In this document: in pieces, positions 21,156 through 28,484 of the stretch
How positions within the stretch are numbered: the stretch's first letter is position 1
Layout: each line of letters starts with the position of its first letter
Assembly (NCBI RefSeq): GCF_036345995.1
Contig: NZ_CP107796.1
Span: 1,984,001-2,048,000 of the forward strand
From: Streptomyces sp. NBC_00557
GTDB taxonomy: Bacteria > Actinomycetota > Actinomycetes > Streptomycetales > Streptomycetaceae
Length of the DNA: 64,000 nucleotides
Direction: 5' to 3'
Position numbers and translations under genes: made by a program
The notes under the pieces: model-generated
Databases searched by the model: none
What the model saw: the letters and a program-made list of their open reading frames with translations, nothing else
Told to the model about the DNA's origin: nothing

Positions 21156-21524
21156 TTACGCCGCCGGGACCTTGTCCAGGAAGCCGTAGATGCCCTTGAT
21201 CTTGCCGGCGTCGTCGGTGACGATCACGTCGAAGCCGATGGCGATCGGCTCGGCGCCCGGCTCGGTCACCAGGCCCCACTGGAAGCGGGCCTGGTTGTGG
21301 TGGGCGTCGACGGTGCCGTGCAGCTCGAAGCTGAGGCCCTTGAACTGGTCGCGGGCGCCGGCCACCACGGCCGCGAAGCCCTCGTGGCCCTCGACCGCGG
21401 CGAGCGGGTCGATGTACGGAGCGTCGGCGGTGAGCAGCTCGGCGATGGCCGCGGCGCGCTTGTCGGCGTCCGCCTCGTTCCAGATGGCGAGGTAGCGGTT
21501 GACGGTGGTGGTCAGGTCGCTCAT
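21156..21524 (-). CDS. SnoaL-like / NTF2-fold small protein
   Basis: 122-aa protein of the SnoaL-like (NTF2 fold) family; reads as a single alpha+beta domain with IDPLAAVEGHEGF and GFDVIVTDDAGKI. Members include small polyketide cyclases, isomerases and hydrolases, so the reaction cannot be assigned. ATG at 21524 follows AAGGAG at 9 nt. It sits between the kinase-like and MmgE/PrpD genes in one operon and may act on the same intermediate. Confidence 0.78.
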   Translation of the reverse strand: MSDLTTTVNRYLAIWNEADADKRAAAIAELLTADAPYIDPLAAVEGHEGFAAVVAGARDQFKGLSFELHGTVDAHHNQARFQWGLVTEPGAEPIAIGFDVIVTDDAGKIKGIYGFLDKVPAA

Positions 21525-21592
21525 GCGGGCGATCTCCTTACGTGGCGTTGCTTCTTCGGTTCTTCGGACAGGTGGTTCGGGGGAGGGCCGGT

Positions 21593-22555
21593 TCAGGGGA
21601 GGGCCGGCGCCCAGACCGGGAGGGCTCCGGGGAGCACCTCGAAGGTGGCCCTGGCGCCGATGCCGTGCTGGTACTCGCCGTCGTGCTCCAGCGGGAGCCG
21701 GCCGCCGTCGGTGCGCTCGACGGTGATCGTGCGGCCACGGGCGTACACGGTCGCCGGATGGTCCATGTGCCGCGCGTCCAGCGTCAGTTCGGGCACCCGG
21801 CCGGCCGGGACGGCGCCGCCGATGACGCAGACGTCGAGCAGTCCGTCGTCGAGCAGCGAGTCGGGCAGCACCAGGAACCGGCCGCCGCGGTAGCGGCCGC
21901 CGCCGACGTTGGCGAGGACCGTGGGGCCCTCGTGCACCACCCGGCCGTCCACGGTGACCCGGCCGGGGTACGGCTCGTAGCCGGCGGCCGTGTCGGCGAA
22001 GGCGCGGGCGTAGCGCTCCCGGCCGGTCAGCGGCAGCTCCCTGGCCGTGATCAGCGCGTCGGCGATCACCCCGGAACAGGCGCCCAGGTACACCAGGTTG
22101 CGGGTCTCGGCGAGGCGGGCCAGGTCGAGGCGGCGCAGCCGGGCGCTGCCGCCGATGCCGTTGTCGGTCAGGACGGCTTTCAGGGACTCGCTCCAGGGGC
22201 GTTCGCCCCACAGCATCTTGTAGCCGGAGTTGCCGGTGCCACCGGGCACGACCGCGAGGGTGGCGTTCCCGGTCACGGGCACGAGTCCCTGGACGGCCTC
22301 CCGGACGGTGCCGTCCCCGCCGATGACGACGATCAGGTCCGGCGCCCCGGGCGCGGCCTGCGCGGGCCGCTGCAGGGCGCGGCGCACGGCGGCCGTGGCG
22401 TCCCCCGGTCCCGTGGTCAGGTGCACCTCCGTGTACTCCAGGCAGGAGGCGCACACCTGGCGTACCTCCTCGACCAGTTCGGGCGAGTGGCTGCCGGAGG
22501 CGGGGTTGCCCAGGACGAGCGCCCGGGTGGGAGCCGGGGCTGCGGTGTCTGCCAT
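21593..22555 (-). CDS. Diacylglycerol-kinase-family kinase, VlmJ-like
   Basis: 320-aa DAGK catalytic-domain protein with the nucleotide motif VVIGGDGTVREAV and the PGGTGNSGYK loop; the usual GTxND becomes GTGNS. In valanimycin biosynthesis the DAGK-like VlmJ phosphorylates the serine-derived hydroxyl of valanimycin hydrate before VlmK eliminates it. The co-occurrence of this gene with an MmgE/PrpD gene in one operon is the main support for that role here. A normal lipid kinase is the alternative. It leads the leftward operon driven by the repeat promoter at 22631-22674. Confidence 0.78.
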   Translation of the reverse strand: MADTAAPAPTRALVLGNPASGSHSPELVEEVRQVCASCLEYTEVHLTTGPGDATAAVRRALQRPAQAAPGAPDLIVVIGGDGTVREAVQGLVPVTGNATLAVVPGGTGNSGYKMLWGERPWSESLKAVLTDNGIGGSARLRRLDLARLAETRNLVYLGACSGVIADALITARELPLTGRERYARAFADTAAGYEPYPGRVTVDGRVVHEGPTVLANVGGGRYRGGRFLVLPDSLLDDGLLDVCVIGGAVPAGRVPELTLDARHMDHPATVYARGRTITVERTDGGRLPLEHDGEYQHGIGARATFEVLPGALPVWAPALP

Positions 22556-22630
22556 GGCGGGCCTGCTCCTTCTCGTCGGACGGCACCGGCGGGACCGGGC
22601 CGGGGGACGCCCGGCGCCGCGGTGATCTCC

Positions 22631-22674
22631 ACTGTGCCGGGGGCCTCTGTCACGGCGCTGACGCGCGGCTGACG
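22631..22674 (-). promoter_or_regulatory. SARP-type promoter for the kinase/SnoaL/MmgE operon
   Basis: On the minus strand: CGTCAG, CGTCAG and TGACAG spaced 11 bp apart (plus-strand positions 22669, 22658, 22647), then 10 bp, then CACAGT (22636-22631). The start codon is about 75 bp further. This is the same architecture as eight other sites in the cluster. Confidence 0.75.
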
Positions 22675-22718
22675 CCGGGTCCGGCCCGGACCGCGGGACC
22701 GGCCGGTGACCGGGGACG

Positions 22719-22751
22719 TGTCAGCGGTCGATCAGCGGAGCGGGGTCGAAT
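22719..22751 (+). promoter_or_regulatory. SARP-type promoter for the mycothiol-enzyme gene
   Basis: TGTCAG (22719) and GATCAG (22730), 11 bp apart, then 10 bp and TCGAAT (22746-22751), 39 bp before the ATG. It is divergent from the site at 22631-22674. Confidence 0.65.
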
Positions 22752-22790
22752 GGCACCGATTTGTGTCCCGTCGACCGGAGTGAGCCAGCC

Positions 22791-23660
22791 ATGACCACAC
22801 GGACGCGTCCGACCCTCGCCCTCCCTCGCTACACCTCGGAGTTCCGCCGGGAGGCCGCCCGATTAGCGCACGCGGCCCGCGGCATCCCGCCGGCCGAGCC
22901 GGTCCCGACGTGCCCCGGATGGACGCTCGCCGACCTGGTGCGGCACGTGCGGCAGGGCCACGACTGGGCGACCACGATCCTGACCAGCCGGAGCACCGGG
23001 TTCCTCCCGCCCGGCGGCCTGTCCGGCGCCCCGGAGGACGGCAGGAGCTGGACCGAGCGCGTGGCCGAGCTGGGCCTCCGGGGAGCGGCCGACGACCTCG
23101 CCGACCCGGGCCGGCGGGCGCGGTTCCTGGCCGAGGGCGCGCACCGGCTGGCCGAGGCGCTCGACGGGGTCGGTCCCGACGTGCCGCTGTGGGCGCCGCA
23201 CGGCCGGCAGGACAAGGAGTTCTGGCTGCGCTGGGCTCTGTACGAGACGGCCGTGCACCGGGCCGACGCGGCCCTGACGGCTGGCCTGCCGTTCGCGATG
23301 GAGACGGACGTCGCCCTGGACTGTGTCGACTTCTGCCTCAGCGCCTTCGGGGAACCGGCCGCCCGGCCGTTCCTCTCGCCCCGGTTCGCCGAGGTGCCGC
23401 GCAGCGGCGAGACGCTGGGTTTCCGCTCGGCCGGGGCGACCCCCGGCGGCCGCGGCGACTGGCTGGTCACGTGCGCGGCGGAGGGCGTACGTGTCGGCCG
23501 GGACGCACCGGCCGGCGACCCGGCCGACACCACCGTGATCGCCGCGCCCGCGGACCTGCTGCTGGTCGTCAAGGGGCGGCTGCGGCCGCGGAGCCCGCGG
23601 GTGACGGTGCTCGGGGACCGCGCCCTGCTGGACTTCTGGCTCAGCCACGCCGTCTCCTGA
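22791..23660 (+). CDS. Maleylpyruvate-isomerase-family mycothiol-dependent enzyme with a TTA codon
   Basis: 289-aa protein with an N-terminal DinB-like mycothiol-dependent maleylpyruvate isomerase (MDMPI) helical domain (about 10-170; VPTCPGWTLADLVRHV) and an MDMPI C-terminal domain (about 185-285). Such enzymes use mycothiol as cofactor or attach it to electrophiles. The product class predicted here may carry a dehydroalanine unit, so a detoxifying or self-resistance role is possible but unproved. Codon 25 (22863-22865) is TTA, the only in-frame TTA I found in the window's genes, which would make expression depend on the bldA tRNA. The ATG at 22791 has CGGAG about 10 nt upstream. Confidence 0.8.
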   Translation: MTTRTRPTLALPRYTSEFRREAARLAHAARGIPPAEPVPTCPGWTLADLVRHVRQGHDWATTILTSRSTGFLPPGGLSGAPEDGRSWTERVAELGLRGAADDLADPGRRARFLAEGAHRLAEALDGVGPDVPLWAPHGRQDKEFWLRWALYETAVHRADAALTAGLPFAMETDVALDCVDFCLSAFGEPAARPFLSPRFAEVPRSGETLGFRSAGATPGGRGDWLVTCAAEGVRVGRDAPAGDPADTTVIAAPADLLLVVKGRLRPRSPRVTVLGDRALLDFWLSHAVS

Positions 23661-23668
23661 CCCGGGCC

Positions 23669-23704
23669 GGCCGACGCCACAGGGTTCGCCCGGTGGCGTC
23701 GGCC
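23669..23704. terminator. Bidirectional terminator between convergent genes
   Basis: Perfect 12-bp stem (GGCCGACGCCAC / GTGGCGTCGGCC) with a 12-nt loop, between the stops of the mycothiol-type and P450 genes. Confidence 0.78.
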
Positions 23705-23716
23705 TGTCCGGCGGCG

Positions 23717-24910
23717 TCACCAGGTGACGGGCAGTTCCTCCAGGCCGTACACGATGGTGTTCTCGCGGAAGCGGACCTGCTCCGGGGGCACGGCCAGGCG
23801 CAGGGTGGGGAAGCGGGCGAACAGGGCGCTCAGGCACACCTCCAGCTCCATGCGGGCCAGCGAGGCGCCGGGGCACAGGTGGGCGCCGTAGCCGAAGGCG
23901 AGATGACCGGAGGCGTCGCGGTGGACGTCGAGGCGGCCGGCGCCGGCGTACACCGACTCGTCGTGGTTGGCGGCGGGGATCGCGACGATCACTCCCTCCC
24001 CCTTGCGGATCAGCGCCCCGCTCAGCTCGACGTCGTCCACGGCGGCGCGGACCTGGTTGTCCTGGGAGATGGACCAGTAGCGCAGGAGTTCCTCGACCGC
24101 CCGCTTGTACAGCGACGGGTCGGCGCGCAGCTCGGCCAGCTGGGCCGGGTCGCGCAGCAGGCTGAGGACGCTCAGGCTGATCTGGTGGGCGGTGGTCTCG
24201 TGCCCGGCGACGAGGAAGAAGCGGGCCATGGCGACGAGTTCGTCGTGGGTCAGCTCCCCCTTGGCGACGTACCGGGTGGCCAGCCGGCTGATCAGGTCGT
24301 CCCGGGGTTCGGCGGTGCGCTGCGCCGCGAGCCGGTCCAGGAACCGCGTCATCTCGAGGAACGCCGCGTACGTCTCCTCGGGGCCGGCCTCCTGGGAGAG
24401 GATGACCTGGCTCTGCTCGGTGAAGTCCGCCTCGTCCTGCTCGGGGACGCCGAGCATCCGGGCGATCACCAGCGACGGCAGCGGGATCGCGAAGTGGCGC
24501 ACCAGGTCGACCGGGTTGGGGCCGGCTTCCAGGCCGTCCAGCAGCTGCTGCACGAGAAGCTCGACGTCGGGGCGCAGGGCGCGGGTGCGGCGGGCGGTGA
24601 ACTCGGTCATGGCCATGCGGCGCAGCCGGCCGTGCTCCGGGTCGTCCATGCGGTTGAACGACATCACGCCGGGCTCGGGCGGCAGCTGGATCCGGATGGG
24701 GAAGCCGGGCTGCTGGTCGTCGGCGCTGAAGCGGTGGTCGTTGAGCACCTGGCGCACGTCCGCGTGGCGGGTGACGAGCCAGGCCTCGCCGCCGCGTATG
24801 CGCACCTTCAGCGGGGGCCGTTCGCGCAGCTCCGCGTAGGCGTCGGGGGGCGCGTAGGGGCAGGAGCGTGGCATGGGCCAGGCGGGGAGTGGGTCAAGGG
24901 TGTCGGGCAC
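23717..24910 (-). CDS. Cytochrome P450
   Basis: 397-aa soluble bacterial P450 (CYP105/107-like size). The I-helix oxygen motif AGHETT, the K-helix ExxR (EELLR) and the heme loop FGYGAHLCPG with its axial Cys are all present, so it should be active with a ferredoxin such as the one encoded near 50 kb. The GTG at 24910 is preceded by GGAGG at 5-6 nt. It has its own SARP-type promoter and is separated from the upstream exporter gene by a terminator. Substrate unknown; hydroxylation or desaturation of the alkyl or azoxy intermediate is inferred. Confidence 0.93.
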   Translation of the reverse strand: MPDTLDPLPAWPMPRSCPYAPPDAYAELRERPPLKVRIRGGEAWLVTRHADVRQVLNDHRFSADDQQPGFPIRIQLPPEPGVMSFNRMDDPEHGRLRRMAMTEFTARRTRALRPDVELLVQQLLDGLEAGPNPVDLVRHFAIPLPSLVIARMLGVPEQDEADFTEQSQVILSQEAGPEETYAAFLEMTRFLDRLAAQRTAEPRDDLISRLATRYVAKGELTHDELVAMARFFLVAGHETTAHQISLSVLSLLRDPAQLAELRADPSLYKRAVEELLRYWSISQDNQVRAAVDDVELSGALIRKGEGVIVAIPAANHDESVYAGAGRLDVHRDASGHLAFGYGAHLCPGASLARMELEVCLSALFARFPTLRLAVPPEQVRFRENTIVYGLEELPVTW

Positions 24911-24958
24911 GGATGTCCTCCGTCGGCTCGGCCGAAAAGCGGCGGGTCGTTTTCGGCC

Positions 24959-25002
24959 AGCGTGGAGGAGACGGCTGACGGGTTTCTGACGCAGCACTGA
25001 CG
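24959..25002 (-). promoter_or_regulatory. SARP-type promoter for the P450 gene
   Basis: Three exact CGTCAG repeats on the minus strand at an 11-bp period (plus-strand CTGACG at 24975, 24986, 24997), then 10 bp and CACGCT (24964-24959), about 50 bp before the GTG. This is the clearest copy of the cluster-wide motif. Confidence 0.85.
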
Positions 25003-25032
25003 GGCGCACGGAGGTTTTGCCTCCGTGCGCCC
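25002..25032 (-). terminator. Terminator after the DHA2 exporter gene
   Basis: Perfect 13-bp stem (GGGCGCACGGAGG / CCTCCGTGCGCCC) with a 5-nt loop, directly before the P450 promoter repeats, so the two genes are separate transcription units. Confidence 0.8.
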
Positions 25033-25068
25033 GCCGGGTGTGGGTGGTGCTCTGCTCCCGCGCTGCCG

Positions 25069-26538
25069 TCAGGACGCCTCGGCCTTGCGCGGCAGCAGCT
25101 GCACCAGCAGCGCCACCGCCACGCAGATGGCCGCCTGCACCAGCAGGCCCGCGCCGAAGGCGTGGGAGTAGGAGTGGGCGGTGACCTTGTGGCCGGCGAC
25201 GCTGAAGAAGACGACGCCGATGACCGCGATGCCGACGGCGTTGCCCATCTCCTGGGCGGTGGAGAAGACACCGGAGGCGGCGGCCGCGTGGTGCGGGGCG
25301 ACGCCCTCCAGGACCAGCGAGGCGAGCGGGGCGACGACGAAGCCCATGCCGAAGCCGGCGAGCACCATGGCCGGGATGCACCAGGCGACGGAGCCGCTGC
25401 CGCCCAGCTCCCAGGCGGTGGCGGCGAGCGCGACGTTGCCGACCGCCTGCAGCAGCGCGCCGATGGTGAGGACCTGCTTGCCGAGCTTGGCCGCGACCTT
25501 CGGCGACTGGGCGGAGCCGATGAAGAAGCCGAGGCCGAGCGGGATGAACAGCAGACCCGACTCGAGGGCGGACAGGCCGCGGCCCTCCTGCAGGTACAGC
25601 GCGAGGACCAGGAAGAAGGAGGCCATCGCGGCGAAGAACACGAGCAGCGAGACGACGCCCACGCCGAAGGCGCGGTCCTCGAACAGGCTCGGGTGGACCA
25701 GCGGCGACTTGTCGCGGGCCGCCTTGCGGCGCTGGGTCCACCAGAACGCGGCCAGCAGCGGCACCGCCGCCACCAGGCACTCCCACGTCCAGGTCGGCCA
25801 GCCCTGCTCCCGGCCCTCGACCAGCGGCAGCACGACGGCGGCGAGTCCCGCGGTCACCAGGATCACGCCGGTCCAGTCGAGGCCGGTGTGGCCCTCGGCC
25901 CGGGACTCGGGCACCACCTTCGGCGTGAGCAGCAGCACCACCGCGCCGATCGGGGCGTTGATCAGGAAGATGGTCCGCCAGTCCCAGCCGAAGACGTCGG
26001 CCTTGATCAGCAGGCCGCCGATGAGCTGGCCGAACACGGCCGAGGCGCCCATGGTGATGCCGTAGGCGTTGAACGCGGCGACCCGGGCCTTGCCCGCGTA
26101 GGCCGTGGTCAGGATGCCGAGGACCTGCGGGATGACGAGGGCGGCCGCGGCGCCCTGCACCGCGCGGGCCACGATCAGCTCGGCCATGTTCGGGGCGATG
26201 CCGCAGGCCAGCGACGAGAGCGTGAACAGGGCCAGGCCGACGGAGAAGACCTTCCGGCGGCCGTAGAGGTCGCCGAGCCGGCCGCCGGTGATCAGCATGG
26301 CGGACAGGCCGATGTTGAAGGTCGCGGCGACGAGCTGGATCTCGGCGCTGGTCGCGTGCATGTTCCGCTGCAGCGACGGGATGGCCACGTTGACGATGAA
26401 GAAGTCGACGTTGGCGATGAAGAGACCGGCCAGCACGACCCAGAGCGCGCCCCAGGCGGGCTTGCCCGCGGCCTCCTCGATGTCCGGTGGCGAGGCGGCC
26501 GAGGCCGCGCTGCCGGTCAGTTCCGCTTCGGTGGTCAT
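25069..26538 (-). CDS. MFS drug exporter, DHA2 (14-helix) type
   Basis: 489-aa EmrB/QacA-type major facilitator with about 14 membrane helices. Helix-1/2 residues NVDFFIVNVAIP, the loop 2-3 motif GGRLGDLYGRR and the antiporter motif region ALVIPQVLGI are visible. Likely proton-driven export of, and self-resistance to, the cluster product; valanimycin producers carry an MFS resistance gene (VlmF). GGAGGGTCGTCC precedes the ATG. It has its own SARP-type promoter. Confidence 0.9.
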   Translation of the reverse strand: MTTEAELTGSAASAASPPDIEEAAGKPAWGALWVVLAGLFIANVDFFIVNVAIPSLQRNMHATSAEIQLVAATFNIGLSAMLITGGRLGDLYGRRKVFSVGLALFTLSSLACGIAPNMAELIVARAVQGAAAALVIPQVLGILTTAYAGKARVAAFNAYGITMGASAVFGQLIGGLLIKADVFGWDWRTIFLINAPIGAVVLLLTPKVVPESRAEGHTGLDWTGVILVTAGLAAVVLPLVEGREQGWPTWTWECLVAAVPLLAAFWWTQRRKAARDKSPLVHPSLFEDRAFGVGVVSLLVFFAAMASFFLVLALYLQEGRGLSALESGLLFIPLGLGFFIGSAQSPKVAAKLGKQVLTIGALLQAVGNVALAATAWELGGSGSVAWCIPAMVLAGFGMGFVVAPLASLVLEGVAPHHAAAASGVFSTAQEMGNAVGIAVIGVVFFSVAGHKVTAHSYSHAFGAGLLVQAAICVAVALLVQLLPRKAEAS

Positions 26539-26644
26539 GGACGACCCTCCTAGGTCGTTTCGTGCTGGTGGGGGGCGTGCCGAAGGTGTCCGCGGCGCAC
26601 GCGAGGGGGCACGGGACGGTGCTCGGTACGACAGTCCTCCGAGC

Positions 26645-26677
26645 ACTGTCCCGCGCCCCGCTGACACGGCGCTGACA
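26645..26677 (-). promoter_or_regulatory. SARP-type promoter for the DHA2 exporter
   Basis: TGTCAG twice at 11 bp on the minus strand (plus-strand CTGACA at 26661 and 26672), then 10 bp and GACAGT (26650-26645); 107 bp before the ATG. Only two repeats fit here. Confidence 0.7.
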
Positions 26678-26694
26678 CGGAACGCCGGCGGCGG

Positions 26695-27495
26695 TCAGCC
26701 CACGGCCGCGGCGGCCAGCCGCTGGAGCCGGTGCGCGAAGTGCGCGGTGACGGCCTGGGCGTGGGTGTCGATGTAGAAGTGGCCGCCCTCGTACTCGCTG
26801 TGGCCGAGATAGGCCGGGGTGCGGCCGGCCCAGTGGGTCATGGCGTCCGGGGCCTCCTGGAGCGGGTCGCTGCGGCCGCCGTAGGAGGCGAGCGGGCAGG
26901 TGACGCCCTTGCCGTCGTCCTCGTACTGGGCGGCGACCCGCAGATCGGCGCGCAGGGCGGGCACGACCAGGGCGAGCATCTCGGGGTTGTCGTAGATCTC
27001 GGCCGGGAAGGACCCCAACTTCTTGATCCACTCGACGAGTTCGGGCTCCGGCATCCGGCTCTGCTCCTCCGTCGGCTGGAAGAAGCCCTCGGGCGACCAG
27101 CCGGACATGCCGACCATGACCGGCGCCGGACCGCCCTCCTCCTGCATCCGGATGGCCAGCCGGAACGCCAGCTGGGCGCCGAGGCAGTGCCCGAAGAAGG
27201 CGAACGGCCGCTCGTCCAGGTCGTTCAGCACGGCCTCGTGCAGCGCGTCGAGCAGCGGCCAGAACTCCTCGTACGTGGGCTCGTCCCGGCGGTTGTGGCG
27301 GCCGGGCAGGGTGACGGCCTGCGGGGCGATGTCCGGCGGCAGCAGGCGCTCCCAGTCCCGGTAGATGATGGCGCCGCTGCCGGCGTGGGGCAGCAGGAAC
27401 AGCCGGATCGAGGCGTCGGGCGAGGGCTCCACGGGGTGGAACCAGTGGCCCTCGCTGGACATCCGGCTGCCTATGGTGCCGATCTCGGTGGTCAC
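26695..27495 (-). CDS. Type II thioesterase with a Cys nucleophile (GHCLG)
   Basis: 266-aa alpha/beta-hydrolase of the type II thioesterase family (TE II, GrsT/RifR-like), which frees acyl groups from carrier proteins. The nucleophile elbow reads FFGHCLGAQLAF, with Cys about 104 in place of the usual Ser; the Asp (YGGRSDP) and His (YEGGHFYID) of the triad are in place. A Cys nucleophile can favour thioester chemistry such as transfer or cyclisation over plain hydrolysis. The GTG start overlaps the LLM gene stop as GTGA, placing it last in the ACP-PKS-ligase-LLM-TE operon. Confidence 0.88.
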   Translation of the reverse strand: MTTEIGTIGSRMSSEGHWFHPVEPSPDASIRLFLLPHAGSGAIIYRDWERLLPPDIAPQAVTLPGRHNRRDEPTYEEFWPLLDALHEAVLNDLDERPFAFFGHCLGAQLAFRLAIRMQEEGGPAPVMVGMSGWSPEGFFQPTEEQSRMPEPELVEWIKKLGSFPAEIYDNPEMLALVVPALRADLRVAAQYEDDGKGVTCPLASYGGRSDPLQEAPDAMTHWAGRTPAYLGHSEYEGGHFYIDTHAQAVTAHFAHRLQRLAAAAVG

Positions 27496-28484
27496 GACTG
27501 CGTACTCCCAACGGTGGTGGACGGGCCGAGGGCGCGCACGGCGGGCAGCAGCACCTCGGCGATCTCCTTCAACTGCGGCTCGGGGTCCAGGGATCCGATC
27601 CGCAGGACCAGGTGCCGGGCGCCGGCCCGGACGTATCCGCCGAGCCACTCGGCGCACTTCTCGGCGCTGCCCCAGGCGTAGGCCTGGATGCTGCTCATCT
27701 GCTCCAGGGAGCGGCCGTAGTAGTGGCTGATGTAGTGCTCCAGTTCCGCCCTGGCGGCGGTTTCGTCGCTGTTCACGGTGACCGTGGCGTACAGCGCGGG
27801 GGTGACCGTGCGGCCGGCCTCGTCGGCGAGTTCGGCGATACGGCGGCGGGCGCGGGCGTAGGCGTCGACGTCCGGCAGGAACGGCAGCCAGCCGTCGTAC
27901 CGGGCCGCCGCGCGGGCCAGCACCCTGGGGGTGTCGCTGCCGGCGAGCCACAGGGGCGGGCCGCCGGGGACGGCGGGGCCGGGGAGCCGGTCCAGGTTCT
28001 CCGCCTGCCAGAACCTGCCCTGGAACTCGGTGGGTTCGCCCTCGTCGTGGGAGCGCCAGGCGGTGCGCCACAGCGCGGTGATCTCGTCCAGCCGTCCCAC
28101 CCGGCCCTGGAAGGAGGCGCCGACGGAGGCGAACTCCTCCTCGGTCTCGGCCATCGGGAACCCGGAGCCGAGCCCGAGGATGAGCCGGTCCGCGGCCACA
28201 TGGCTGAGGCTGGCGATCATGTTGGCGCCGATGAGGGGGTGGCGCAGGGCCGGGGTGAGGGCGGCGGTGCCGACGGTGATGCGGGTGGTGGCCGCCGCCG
28301 CGGCCGAGAGCACGACCAGGGGGTCGAGCCGGGGGCGGGCGGTGAGCGAGTCCCCGGCCCACAGCGAGTCGAAGCCGAGCGCTTCCGCCCGGCGGGCGAA
28401 GTCGAGCAGGGGCGCGGCGGCGTAGCTGCCGTTGATGGCCTGCTCGCGGGTGGGCAGGAGGATGCCGATCCGAAGTGAGGTCAC
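27492..28484 (-). CDS. LLM-class (luciferase-like, F420- or flavin-dependent) oxidoreductase
   Basis: 330-aa TIM-barrel protein of the luciferase-like family with VGTAALTPALRHP, RLILGLGSGFP and PLWLAGSDTPRVL. Actinobacterial members of this shape mostly use F420, some FMN; the substrate cannot be read from sequence. It starts with a GTG overlapping the ligase stop and ends overlapping the thioesterase start, so it is tightly co-translated with PKS-associated genes. It could reduce an alkene or ketone, or oxidise an intermediate. Confidence 0.8.
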   Translation of the reverse strand: MTSLRIGILLPTREQAINGSYAAAPLLDFARRAEALGFDSLWAGDSLTARPRLDPLVVLSAAAAATTRITVGTAALTPALRHPLIGANMIASLSHVAADRLILGLGSGFPMAETEEEFASVGASFQGRVGRLDEITALWRTAWRSHDEGEPTEFQGRFWQAENLDRLPGPAVPGGPPLWLAGSDTPRVLARAAARYDGWLPFLPDVDAYARARRRIAELADEAGRTVTPALYATVTVNSDETAARAELEHYISHYYGRSLEQMSSIQAYAWGSAEKCAEWLGGYVRAGARHLVLRIGSLDPEPQLKEIAEVLLPAVRALGPSTTVGSTQS

